In this document: positions 56,359 to 64,000 of the stretch, one piece after another
How positions within the stretch are numbered: the first letter of the stretch is position 1
How the letters are laid out: the number at the start of each line of letters is the position of its first letter
Source: Pedobacter chinensis
Lineage (GTDB): Bacteria > Bacteroidota > Bacteroidia > Sphingobacteriales > Sphingobacteriaceae
Reading direction: 5' to 3'
Assembly: GCF_003339865.1 (NCBI RefSeq)
Contig: NZ_QPKV01000003.1
Span: forward strand, 930,001-994,000
DNA length: 64,000 nucleotides
Notes under the pieces: model-generated
What the model was told of the DNA's origin: nothing
Database searches by the model: none
The model's input: only the letters and a program-made list of their open reading frames with translations
Program-made: the position numbers and the translations under genes

Positions 56359-57228
56359 TTATACCCCACCCATTACAGTGAGTTTTTCCATTGTTGGATT
56401 AATACTTCCACCTTTAGGTTCTATTGTTACGGCGAATGCCTGTGCTTCCTGTATCGCCTGCATTTTTTGTAAAGCTTCATTGGTGGTAGAATCACTTTTT
56501 CCAAATACACCCAGGCTTACCGGTTTTCCATTTACTAAAGCCCAAAGTTGATACTCATGTTCTGCATCGGTTTTTGGTAAATCCATCGCCACATAATTAA
56601 TGATTACGCTTTTATCTTTTTTGTTCCAGTAAACATTCATTTTAGCATTAGGACTAAAAGCTTGTCCGGCCATGCGAATGGTCACCCATTCTTTACTATC
56701 AGCCATGGCTACCATATTATCCAAACCTTTATTTTCATATTCCAGCTGACTAACCACTCCTGCAAACTTTTGCTTATCGAGATTTAAGCTGGCAATCTGG
56801 TCATGTGCATCATTTAATTTGTTATAGGTGATAAAAAGTGCGGCAGTACTTATGATGAGTAAGGCAACGCAGGCCACTAAAGCAAAACGTAAAGTCCTGA
56901 TTTTACCGTCGCTGCTATCTAATCTAACAATTTTAGGTTCTTCTGAATCTGAATAAATTGGCGTGGTGGAAATTGTTCCCAGTTCATCTTCATCTCTTAT
57001 CCCCAGTTTTTCAAACAATTTTGTTTCAACATCTGCAGATGGTTCTACCGCATTCTGCATAGCATATTGCTCCATAGCCTGCTCAATGGCAGCTATTTCA
57101 TCTCTTACTTCGGGGTATTGAGATGCTATTTCCTCAACCTGCAACGCTTCTTCAGGCGATAAATCACCTAAAACGTACAATTCAAGTACTCCAGATTCGA
57201 TATATGCTTTTAAATTTTCCACGCTCAA
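56359..57228 (-). CDS. Anti-sigma factor, RskA-like
   Basis: Membrane anti-sigma factor for the ECF sigma encoded immediately upstream (ATGA overlap). 289 residues: N-terminal cytoplasmic domain (1-75; ESGVLELYVLGDLSPEEA) with no Cys/His zinc motif, one membrane helix at about 113-134, and a periplasmic RskA domain (about 170-289; MAGQAFSPNAKMNVYWN, EYQLWALVNGKPVSLG, VTIEPKGGS). Release of sigma probably needs regulated proteolysis; the M48 peptidase nearby need not be involved. Confidence 0.9.
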   Translation of the reverse strand: MSVENLKAYIESGVLELYVLGDLSPEEALQVEEIASQYPEVRDEIAAIEQAMEQYAMQNAVEPSADVETKLFEKLGIRDEDELGTISTTPIYSDSEEPKIVRLDSSDGKIRTLRFALVACVALLIISTAALFITYNKLNDAHDQIASLNLDKQKFAGVVSQLEYENKGLDNMVAMADSKEWVTIRMAGQAFSPNAKMNVYWNKKDKSVIINYVAMDLPKTDAEHEYQLWALVNGKPVSLGVFGKSDSTTNEALQKMQAIQEAQAFAVTIEPKGGSINPTMEKLTVMGGV

Positions 57229-57776
57229 TTAAAACTCCTTCTCAGTTCAATAATGGCCAGGCGGATTCGGGTCTTTACCGTTCCTAATGGCAGGTCTAAC
57301 TTTTCTGCGGCTTCCACATGTGTATAGCCCTTGTAATAAACTAAATTGAGAACTGCTTGTAAGTCTGGTTTTAAGTTCTCTACAAGCTGCTTAACCCCAA
57401 GTACATCAGGATTAAAAGTTACCTTGTTTTGTTCATCAACGAAACTTACGTTATTTTCTATATCTTGGTTTTTGAGTGAATTTTTAAAATCTTTCGAACG
57501 TAATTTATCGATTGATAAGTTACGGGCAATATTCATCATCCAGGTAAACAAACGTCCTTTTGTATGATCGTAATGTGCTGCAGACTGCCATATTTTCACG
57601 AAAGTTTCCTGTAATACGTCTTCAGCTAACTCAGTGTGGCTAATGATTCGGGAAATAACGCCATATAATGCAGATGAATACATGCTGTACAATGTTTTTA
57701 ACACCGCGGGATCTTTCGATTGCAGGGCTAGAACAAGTTCAGGCTCAGTTAAAGTTAATTTTTTTAATGCAGTCAC
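57225..57776 (-). CDS. ECF sigma factor paired with RskA
   Basis: 183 residues with a GTG start (no nearby ATG in frame). Region 2 at about 20-90 (LYSMYSSALYGVISRIISHT, EDVLQETFVKIWQ) with region 2.4 WMMNIARNLSIDKLR; region 4 at about 120-180 (LKPDLQAVLNLVYYKGYTHV, LDLPLGTVKTRIRLAI). SigK-like. Overlaps the anti-sigma start by four bases. Target genes unknown. Confidence 0.92.
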   Translation of the reverse strand: MTALKKLTLTEPELVLALQSKDPAVLKTLYSMYSSALYGVISRIISHTELAEDVLQETFVKIWQSAAHYDHTKGRLFTWMMNIARNLSIDKLRSKDFKNSLKNQDIENNVSFVDEQNKVTFNPDVLGVKQLVENLKPDLQAVLNLVYYKGYTHVEAAEKLDLPLGTVKTRIRLAIIELRRSFN

Positions 57777-57888
57777 TATTGGTTACTAAGATACAATACA
57801 GAACAGCAAAAGCGGAAAAATGTTTTATAAAGCCATTCTTCAGGAGAATCCGATTTATAAAACATTTCTAAAAAGGTAAAAAATAATA

Positions 57889-58782
57889 TCAGGCAATTCC
57901 CTCAATTGGGAAAAGATGCTTTTCAGCGTGGTATGATGAACGAACCAGTGGCCCGCTTTCTACATATTTCAAACCTTTGGCAAGGCCAGCTTCTTTATAC
58001 ATTGCAAAAGTGTCTGGATGAATCCAATCAACAACCGGGTGGTGATTACGGGTAGGTTGTAAGTACTGACCTAATGTTAAAATATGAACCCCATTTTCTA
58101 CCAAATCATCCATAGCTTCAAAAATATCTTCTTCTGTTTCTCCTAAACCAAGCATAATGCCTGTTTTAGTTCTTAATCCAAATTCCGAAATTCTTTTCAA
58201 AGCCTCTAAACTTCTGTCATATTTGGCCTGGATACGTACTTGCCTGGTTAAGCGCTTCACGGTTTCCATATTGTGAGAAACCACCTCCGGGCGCTCTTCC
58301 AAAACGCGATATAAATTATCCCACTGCCCTTTAAAATCAGGAATTAAAGTTTCAAGGGTTGTGATTGGGCTTTCTTTGCGAATGGCTTGTAAAGTTTCAG
58401 CCCAAATGATAGAGCCACCATCTTTTAAATCATCACGATCTACAGAAGTAATTACGCAGTGTTTAACGCCCATTAATTTTACTGAATTGGCAACACGATT
58501 TGGTTCATCAACATCAACCGCTAGTGGACGGCCAGTTGCAACGGCACAAAAAGAACAGCTTCTGGTACAAATGTTACCTAAAATCATAAAAGTTGCAGTA
58601 CCCGCTCCCCAACACTCGCCCATATTTGGGCAATTGCCGCTCTCACAAATGGTATGCAATTTATGCGTATCAACCAAACTGCGGACCTGAGCATATTCTT
58701 TTCCAACAGGCAATTTAACACGCAACCAATCTGGTTTACGTTTAACTTCAGTCACAGCAGGTACTACCGGTAAATCAATCAT
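57889..58782 (-). CDS. lipA: Lipoyl synthase
   Basis: Radical-SAM enzyme inserting two sulfurs into protein-bound octanoate. 297 residues. Auxiliary cluster cysteines C46, C51 and C57 ([12 protein letters not shown]); radical-SAM cluster CxxxCxxC at C72, C76, C79 (ICTRSCSFC). [15 protein letters not shown] and TGIMLGLGE follow, and the conserved RSSYHAEK with terminal cluster-ligand Ser closes the protein. The start at 58782 is fixed by the family N-terminus; promoter lies 4 nt upstream. Confidence 0.96.
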   Translation of the reverse strand: MIDLPVVPAVTEVKRKPDWLRVKLPVGKEYAQVRSLVDTHKLHTICESGNCPNMGECWGAGTATFMILGNICTRSCSFCAVATGRPLAVDVDEPNRVANSVKLMGVKHCVITSVDRDDLKDGGSIIWAETLQAIRKESPITTLETLIPDFKGQWDNLYRVLEERPEVVSHNMETVKRLTRQVRIQAKYDRSLEALKRISEFGLRTKTGIMLGLGETEEDIFEAMDDLVENGVHILTLGQYLQPTRNHHPVVDWIHPDTFAMYKEAGLAKGLKYVESGPLVRSSYHAEKHLFPIEGIA

Positions 58783-58786
58783 GCTA

Positions 58787-58794
58787 CAAAGTTA
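58787..58794 (-). promoter_or_regulatory. -7 box of lipA, predicts leaderless mRNA
   Basis: TAACTTTG on the reverse strand, with four bases (tagc) before the ATG. No clear -33 box. Confidence 0.6.
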
Positions 58795-59275
58795 AGGATT
58801 AGGATTGAAATGTTGTAACGTTGAAATGTTTGAAGGTTGTAATAATATGGTTCATTGGTTCAATAGTTGATTGGGAACATGGAAACTTAAAAATTGCTGA
58901 CTTTACTCATTTCTAAACAACAATTTAGAAAAATCATTTGTTGTTTGTGGAGTTTAAAGTCAATGTGTTGATGAAATTTGTGGCTTTCGGTTTTGTAAAA
59001 AATATCAGAATATCGCTCTATCTCTGTTCTTGTCAAAATCTGCGGAATGGATTTCCTTCAAATATTTAGATAATTTGGTTAATTAATCATTTTGCTTGCT
59101 TAAATTTTGTTTTTTCTAATGCAATTTTAATATCTTTTTTATTGGGAGGATTAAAACGGAACCACTTCATTTAAATCTTTACAGATATTGTAATTGTAGC
59201 AAAGCAAAATCTAATTTTTGAGCAATTTTTTTCAGTTTTGCCAGAACAAAATTCGTTTCATGTTTAAAATGATTC
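58795..59275. other. Intergenic between lipA and mqo, nothing recognised
   Basis: Roughly 480 bp of AT-rich sequence with short poor-quality direct repeats of ttgaaatgtt type near 58805-58835. No ORF, RNA or palindrome stands out. Confidence 0.3.
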
Positions 59276-59283
59276 TAAATTTG
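59276..59283 (+). promoter_or_regulatory. -7 box TAAATTTG of mqo
   Basis: Exact TAnnTTTG match ending 18 nt before the ATG. Confidence 0.5.
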
Positions 59284-59301
59284 CAACTCCTTTAAGATAA
59301 G

Positions 59302-60810
59302 ATGACAAAAAAGAAAAAGACAGTTGGTAAAACTGACGCAGATGTAATTCTAATTGGCGCTGGTATTATGAGCGCAACCTTGGGTGTTTTGTTAAAAGAG
59401 TTGGAGCCAAACCTGAGCATTGAAATATATGAAAGATTGGACATTGCTGCAGCAGAAAGTTCTGATGCCTGGAATAACGCCGGTACCGGTCATTCTGCTT
59501 TTTGCGAATTGAATTATACTCCTGAAAAGAAAGACGGTACCATTGAAACTAAAAAAGCTGTTCAAATTGCAGAGCATTTTGAGGTTTCCAAGCAATTCTG
59601 GGCATATCTTATTGAAAAGGGCCTGATTTCTAATCCTGAAAATTTTATTCGTAAAATCCCTCACATGAGTTTTGTTTGGGGTAAAAAAAACGTAGAATAT
59701 TTAAAAAAGCGCTACGAGGCTTTGCACCAATGTGATTTGTTTAGCGATATGCAATACACGGAAGATGCAGAAAGGGTTAAAGAGTGGGCGCCATTAATTA
59801 TGGATGGCCGCAAAAAGAATGAAAAAATTGCGGCAACAAAAGTGGATTTGGGAACTGATGTGAACTTTGGTTCTTTAACCCGCGATATGTTCAATTACCT
59901 TAAAGGACAGAAAAATGTAAATCTTTATTTCAATCACGAAATTCGTGATTTGAAGAAAAATAAAGAAGGAAACTGGATTATAAAAGTTAAAGATTTAGAT
60001 ACAAAAGAAAAACGTAAACGTGTAGCCAAATTTGTTTTCATCGGTGCTGGTGGCGGTTCATTACCACTTCTTGAAAAATCTGACATTCCTGAAGGCAAAG
60101 GATTTGGCGGCTTTCCGGTAAGTGGCCAATGGCTAAAATGTACCAATGAAGAAATCATCAAAAGTCATCATGCAAAAGTTTATGGAAAGGCTGCGGTCGG
60201 TGCCCCACCCATGTCAGTTCCGCATTTAGATACCAGAATGATTAATGGCAAACAAGCCTTATTGTTCGGACCTTATGCAGGTTTTTCAACCAAGTTTTTG
60301 AAAAATGGCTCTTTTCTGGATTTGCCGAAATCTATCAAATTCAATAATATCCGGCCAATGATCTCGGCAGGGTTGCACAATCTTGATCTTACCAAATATT
60401 TGATCGAACAGGTTAGGCAATCTCCTGAAGATAGGTTAGCGGCTTTGAAAGAATACCTGCCAACTGCTCAGTTAAAAGATTGGGAATTGGAATATGCTGG
60501 TCAGCGTGTTCAGGTTATTAAAAAAGACGAAAAAAAAGGTGGTATTTTAGAATTTGGAACCGAGGTGGTAAGTGCAGCTGATGGTTCAATAGCTGCTTTA
60601 CTTGGAGCGTCTCCTGGTGCCTCTACTGCCGTTTCAATTATGCTTGAATTATTAAATCGCTGCTTTAAAGAAGATTTGGCAACGGATGAATGGCAGGCAA
60701 AAATTAAAGAAATGATTCCTACGTATGGAAAGGCACTGGCAAATGATGCACAACTTTGCAAAGCAACCAGAAACAGAACTTCTAAGATTTTGAAAATAGA
60801 GGAAGCTTAA
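59302..60810 (+). CDS. mqo: Malate:quinone oxidoreductase
   Basis: FAD-dependent peripheral membrane enzyme oxidising malate to oxaloacetate and reducing quinone, the TCA-cycle alternative to malate dehydrogenase. 502 residues. Dinucleotide-binding ADVILIGAGIMSATLGVLLK (about 13-32), NNAGTGHSAFCELNY, FIGAGGGSLPLLEKS, FPVSGQWL, PHLDTRMINGKQALLFGPYA, ASPGASTAVSIML. Full length. The N-terminus is Lys-rich with no signal peptide. Confidence 0.96.
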   Translation: MTKKKKTVGKTDADVILIGAGIMSATLGVLLKELEPNLSIEIYERLDIAAAESSDAWNNAGTGHSAFCELNYTPEKKDGTIETKKAVQIAEHFEVSKQFWAYLIEKGLISNPENFIRKIPHMSFVWGKKNVEYLKKRYEALHQCDLFSDMQYTEDAERVKEWAPLIMDGRKKNEKIAATKVDLGTDVNFGSLTRDMFNYLKGQKNVNLYFNHEIRDLKKNKEGNWIIKVKDLDTKEKRKRVAKFVFIGAGGGSLPLLEKSDIPEGKGFGGFPVSGQWLKCTNEEIIKSHHAKVYGKAAVGAPPMSVPHLDTRMINGKQALLFGPYAGFSTKFLKNGSFLDLPKSIKFNNIRPMISAGLHNLDLTKYLIEQVRQSPEDRLAALKEYLPTAQLKDWELEYAGQRVQVIKKDEKKGGILEFGTEVVSAADGSIAALLGASPGASTAVSIMLELLNRCFKEDLATDEWQAKIKEMIPTYGKALANDAQLCKATRNRTSKILKIEEA

Positions 60811-61108
60811 AGTGCATTGCCAATAAAAAAGGCGAACAAAGTCACTCATTTTCTTGCACAATCTTATCTCTGTTGAGGTAAGTGATAAATCGTTCGTCAT
60901 TCGCTTGAAAGCCTATCGTGCGTACGCAAGTTTATAGGTTATTCCCGTGAAACGGAGATCTTAACGCGTACACATGGACTAATTAACCTTTCTATCGCAT
61001 TAGGATGCCCAATTAAATTGGGTATGGCGCAAAGTTTTAAAGATGCATCACACCATAGATGAGAATCGGAATCTCTTACTGTATCTGATATATTTAGAGT
61101 TTTGCTTA
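60811..61108. other. Convergent gap with several possible RNA hairpins
   Basis: 298 bp between the ends of mqo (+) and ytxJ (-), locally richer in GC than nearby gaps. Helices visible: 60863-60870 with 60875-60882 (TGTT loop), 60918-60927 with 60966-60973 (GTG..TACGC), 60945-60948 with 60952-60955, and 61008-61014 with 61016-61022. No ORF of note. It could be an independent small RNA; no known RNA family recognised. Confidence 0.3.
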
Positions 61109-61441
61109 TTAAGCAGCAATCACTTCTGCAACTTCTTCCGCAGAGATGTCACTGTGAGATGCTTCGAGTACACAATCGCCATCTTTAATTAATAAAATTT
61201 GTGGCGATTGGTGAGTTACCTGAAAAATATGAGCAACCTCATTTGATATTTCGCGGTAAGCGATCAGGTCCAGAAAATACAATTTCGTGTCTTCTGGAAT
61301 AACATCCCAGCTGAATTCAAAATTTCTTTTAGCCATCATGCTAATAGAGCAACGTGTACTATGCTTGAAAATAAGGCTATAACCACTGGCAGATTTGATA
61401 TCATTCAGCTGATCTATTGAAGTTAAGTTAACCCAAGTCAT
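61109..61441 (-). CDS. ytxJ: YtxJ-like bacillithiol-system thioredoxin-fold protein
   Basis: 110 residues, thioredoxin-like, with single Cys31 in FKHSTRCSIS, the monothiol active site of YtxJ/DUF2847. LYFLDLIAYREISNEVAHIF and SPQILLIKDGDCVLEASHSD follow. Family members are proposed to reduce bacillithiolated proteins, which would imply a bacillithiol-using cell; no bsh genes are in the window. Confidence 0.88.
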   Translation of the reverse strand: MTWVNLTSIDQLNDIKSASGYSLIFKHSTRCSISMMAKRNFEFSWDVIPEDTKLYFLDLIAYREISNEVAHIFQVTHQSPQILLIKDGDCVLEASHSDISAEEVAEVIAA

Positions 61442-61525
61442 GATTTATAAATATTGATTTATAAAGTAAACAAATGCAGCTGAATAAAGTTCTGCAAATG
61501 ACCTTAAAATGAAAATCAAAGGAGA

Positions 61526-61648
61526 TTAGTTTCTTCTACGTTTACCTTCGGGGTATGAGCTATAAGCAGGGCAAAGCTTGGAAGAACATGATTCTAAAAT
61601 GGTAATGGTGCAAAACACCGCCAATAATAAGATGGCAACTTTTTTCAT
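61526..61648 (-). CDS. Small lipoprotein, 40 residues
   Basis: Read directly on the reverse strand: signal MKKVAILLLAVFCTITILE ending in lipobox SCSS, then a short mature part with KLCPAYSSYPEGKRRRN. It has one extra Cys and a strongly basic tail. The lipoprotein signal is convincing; function unknown. It lies between ytxJ and ribH. Confidence 0.75.
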   Translation of the reverse strand: MKKVAILLLAVFCTITILESCSSKLCPAYSSYPEGKRRRN

Positions 61649-61891
61649 TCTTATAAATTATTAATAGTGGTTTACTTGCTTTTTAAAGGTGTTTTTCACT
61701 TGTATTTATTTTTTAATGGAATACATGAGAACGCTTCGCTTAGTTAATGGGCTCGTAAATTCGGTTTATTTTTCAATGTTAATGAAGCGACTATGATTAC
61801 TTTCAGTTGAATGATTTGAAAATCATAAGGGTTTCATCAGACCATGATAATTTAAGATTCTAAGTTACAAATAGTTTATTAAAAGGCAAGA

Positions 61892-62383
61892 TTAAATATT
61901 TGCAGAAAAGTCGGCCATTTTAATTGCTGTGATAGCAGCTTCATCGCCTTTATTACCGTGTTTGCCACCCGCACGATCCTGTGCTTGTTCCAGATCATTG
62001 GTAGTTAAAACCCCAAAAATAACAGGTTTGCTGTATTTAATGCCAACATTGGTGATCCCATGAGCAACTGCATCGCAAATGAAATCAAAATGTTTGGTAT
62101 CACCTTGAATTACGCAACCCAAACAAATTACAGCATCTATATCGCTTCTTTTGCTCAATAAAATCTCGGCACCTCCTGTTAATTCAAAGCTTCCAGGTAC
62201 AGGTAAGGAGATGATATTTTCTGTGGCAACGCCATTATCCAATAATGTTTTTAAAGCTCCATTGTATAAAGCGCCAGTGATTTCAGCATTCCACTCGGCC
62301 ACGATAATTCCAAATTTGTAATTGGCTCCGTTTGGTACGGTAGTATGAGAGAAATCAGATAGATTTTTTAATTGTGTTGACAT
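61892..62383 (-). CDS. ribH: 6,7-dimethyl-8-ribityllumazine synthase
   Basis: Penultimate step of riboflavin synthesis. 163 residues. FGIIVAEWNAEITGALYNGA, SLPVPGSFELTGGAEILL, AVICLGCVIQGDTKHFDFIC (substrate-binding) with His in the catalytic loop, and PVIFGVLTTNDLEQAQDRAG. No other rib genes nearby. The -7 box lies 4 nt before the ATG. Confidence 0.97.
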   Translation of the reverse strand: MSTQLKNLSDFSHTTVPNGANYKFGIIVAEWNAEITGALYNGALKTLLDNGVATENIISLPVPGSFELTGGAEILLSKRSDIDAVICLGCVIQGDTKHFDFICDAVAHGITNVGIKYSKPVIFGVLTTNDLEQAQDRAGGKHGNKGDEAAITAIKMADFSANI

Positions 62384-62387
62384 GAGG

Positions 62388-62418
62388 CAAAGATAATGCT
62401 ATGGTGTTAATGTTAAAA
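62388..62418 (-). promoter_or_regulatory. Promoter of ribH, predicts leaderless mRNA
   Basis: Reverse strand: TTTT (62415-62418), 19-nt spacer, TATCTTTG, then cctc and the ATG, the same arrangement and the same four bases as pth. Confidence 0.65.
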
Positions 62419-62626
62419 GAGCTAAATGTTTAAATGTTGTAAGTTTAATTTTGTCATTCAGATTAGTGATAGGTAGTCTTCTTTTATTCACCTGCTATCA
62501 TCATGAATCGAATTCGTTAATTGATCGCGAAGCTTAAAAATGTTTACTTTAGTAAGTAGTCAGATATAAATTTAATTATTTATGGAATCCAAATTAATAT
62601 TCCATCTAATATTTAAAGCCGTAATT

Positions 62627-64000
62627 ATGAAAAAAACGCTACAAGCCTTATTTCCCCTAGTTATTTTTTGCCTCATTTCAACCCCAACTTTTTCTCAAAA
62701 AAAAGGAGAATATTATAATACAGGTTTCAAAATTATTGATTCTTTAGCAATTGCTGGAAAGCCTAAAGATGCAGTTTTTATAGTTAATGAATTAAATGCA
62801 CGTGCCCGACTTGAACAAAACACTACTGTACTGATCAAGTCAGTCATGTACCGAATGTTGTTCCAAGGCCATTTGGAAGAGGATGCATTCTCAAAGATCA
62901 ATGTAGAACTGAAACAAGATATCGCTAAAGCACAGCAGCCAGCTAAAAGTATTCTTTATTCGCTACTGGCTGAAAGCTATTGGAAATATTATGAGCAAAA
63001 TAGATATAACTTAATGAACAGAACAAATGTTCAATCGAATTTGGGAGATGATATCAAGACGTGGCCGGTTGGCAAATTTATAGATGAGATTATTAAAAAC
63101 TATCTGGCATCAGTTGCCAATGTTAAAATTTTGCAAAATACTAAGATTGATAGTTTAAGTAAGATGATGATTGGCGACAGTCAAAATAGGTTTTTAAGAC
63201 CTATGTTGTACGATATTTTAGCACATAGAGCTTTAGATGTTTTTCTCAACACACAGATTGAACTAACTAAAAAAGATGATTCAATTGATTTTGATAATGT
63301 AAGATGGTTTGATGATTATCAGTCTTTTTTAACCACTGAGATTCCAGGCACTGATTCTACCTCATTCGCTGCAAAAGCGCTCCGCGTTTTTCAAATCCTC
63401 ATCAAAACACATCAGGATAATCAAAATATTAGCGCCCTGGCAGATGCAGATTTAAGAAGACTGAATTATATTTATTCAAGAAACACCCGAACAGATAAAT
63501 TGATGCTTTACAGTGCAGCTATCCAAAAGCTAGCGGATTATTCAAAATCTACTGAAATTTATGCCGATGTGCTCTTTGAACTGGCATCAAAAAAATACGA
63601 AGCGCGATATAACCAAGACCCAAAACAGCGACCTGACTTAAAAGAATTGCTCGAACTGGCCAATATCGCTATTAAAGCCTACCCCGAGAGCATTGGGGCT
63701 AAAAATTTTGAAAAATTGATTACTGATATTAAAAATAAAACGCTCAGCATTACCATGAATCAATTTCTGGCGCCTGGAAAACCTTCACAATTATTGTTCA
63801 AGTATAAAAATACCAAGGCAATTTCGGTAAAGCTTTTTAAGATTGGCCAAAAGTATGACCGATTTTATTTTAACAGTCAACCAGCATATGATAAGTTTTT
63901 GTCAGCAAATAAAATATACAGGGAGTGGACGGTTAACCTCCCCGAAAGTGACGATTATCAGGAGCATACTTTGATTGATAAATTAGATGCTTTAGAAAAA
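62627..64000 (+). CDS. Probable alpha-2-macroglobulin family protein, 3'-truncated by window edge
   Basis: Open frame from ATG 62627 to the last base (458 codons, no stop). Signal peptide MKKTLQALFPLVIFCLISTP, then FSQKKGEYYNTG. An in-frame ATG at 62582 would bury the signal. The visible part is a helical region (KPKDAVFIVNELNARARLEQ, SLLAESYWKYYEQNR, YDILAHRALDVFLNTQ) passing near residue 375 to a beta-rich segment (ITMNQFLAPGKPSQLLFKYK, SVKLFKIGQKYDRFYF). This pattern is what I expect at the start of very long Bacteroidota alpha-2-macroglobulin-like (MG2/TED) secreted proteins. The diagnostic downstream domains are outside the window. Confidence 0.6.
   Translation, partial: MKKTLQALFPLVIFCLISTPTFSQKKGEYYNTGFKIIDSLAIAGKPKDAVFIVNELNARARLEQNTTVLIKSVMYRMLFQGHLEEDAFSKINVELKQDIAKAQQPAKSILYSLLAESYWKYYEQNRYNLMNRTNVQSNLGDDIKTWPVGKFIDEIIKNYLASVANVKILQNTKIDSLSKMMIGDSQNRFLRPMLYDILAHRALDVFLNTQIELTKKDDSIDFDNVRWFDDYQSFLTTEIPGTDSTSFAAKALRVFQILIKTHQDNQNISALADADLRRLNYIYSRNTRTDKLMLYSAAIQKLADYSKSTEIYADVLFELASKKYEARYNQDPKQRPDLKELLELANIAIKAYPESIGAKNFEKLITDIKNKTLSITMNQFLAPGKPSQLLFKYKNTKAISVKLFKIGQKYDRFYFNSQPAYDKFLSANKIYREWTVNLPESDDYQEHTLIDKLDALEK

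Overview
The window is chromosomal DNA of a Bacteroidota bacterium, most likely Sphingobacteriaceae and close to Pedobacter. The case rests on paired SusC/SusD outer-membrane genes, an FecI-like sigma and an FecR anti-sigma, AT-rich DNA, lipoproteins with Bacteroidota lipoboxes, almost no Shine-Dalgarno sequences, and promoters of the TAnnTTTG (-7) type. Both edges cut genes: an MFS sugar transporter on the left and a probable alpha-2-macroglobulin on the right.

Layout. 1-20034 is a glycan-utilisation region: MFS transporter, GH13 amylase lipoprotein, ECF sigma, GH3 beta-glucosidase (reverse strand), FecR, SusC with an STN signalling domain, SusD, then a second SusC (no STN), SusD and a DUF3823-type lipoprotein. 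The second system has two LacI-like palindromes upstream. 20441-23168 holds an S10 serine carboxypeptidase and accA. 24053-30348 holds two tandem giant DUF2723 membrane proteins (candidate protein O-mannosyltransferases). 30573-34764 holds tRNA-Gln, prs, rplY and pth, separated by large repeat blocks. 34907-41930 is housekeeping: a TPR protein, recF, a DUF721 gene, a small lipoprotein not predicted by size-filtered calling, an FKBP, ndk, a DHH phosphoesterase and two tandem FKBP lipoproteins. 42093-44506 is a CYTH protein coupled to a GH20 hexosaminidase. 44770-51293 is a five-gene reverse-strand cluster (permease, glutamine-synthetase-like ligase, iron alcohol dehydrogenase, gamma-glutamyl hydrolase, aldehyde dehydrogenase) that reads as a gamma-glutamylation route for an amino alcohol such as ethanolamine. 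51537-62383 carries an M48 peptidase, nnr, an AIM24 protein, an RskA/ECF pair, lipA, mqo, a ytxJ-like gene, a small lipoprotein and ribH.

The most unusual material is non-coding. (1) A modular dispersed repeat occurs at three loci (3930-4440, 23226-23970, 32911-34150). It consists of two hairpin arms whose loops can carry swappable inserts, and one 66-bp module is identical in eight copies. (2) A 134-bp MITE with 16-bp terminal inverted repeats and an 11-bp target duplication is nested in one of these repeats. (3) A tandem array of about 70-bp units lies between prs and rplY. (4) A 122-bp hairpin-forming tandem array splits the gamma-glutamyl cluster. (5) pth, ribH and lipA all carry a -7 box exactly 4 nt before the ATG, which predicts leaderless mRNAs. 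No CRISPR array, phage or complete IS was seen.
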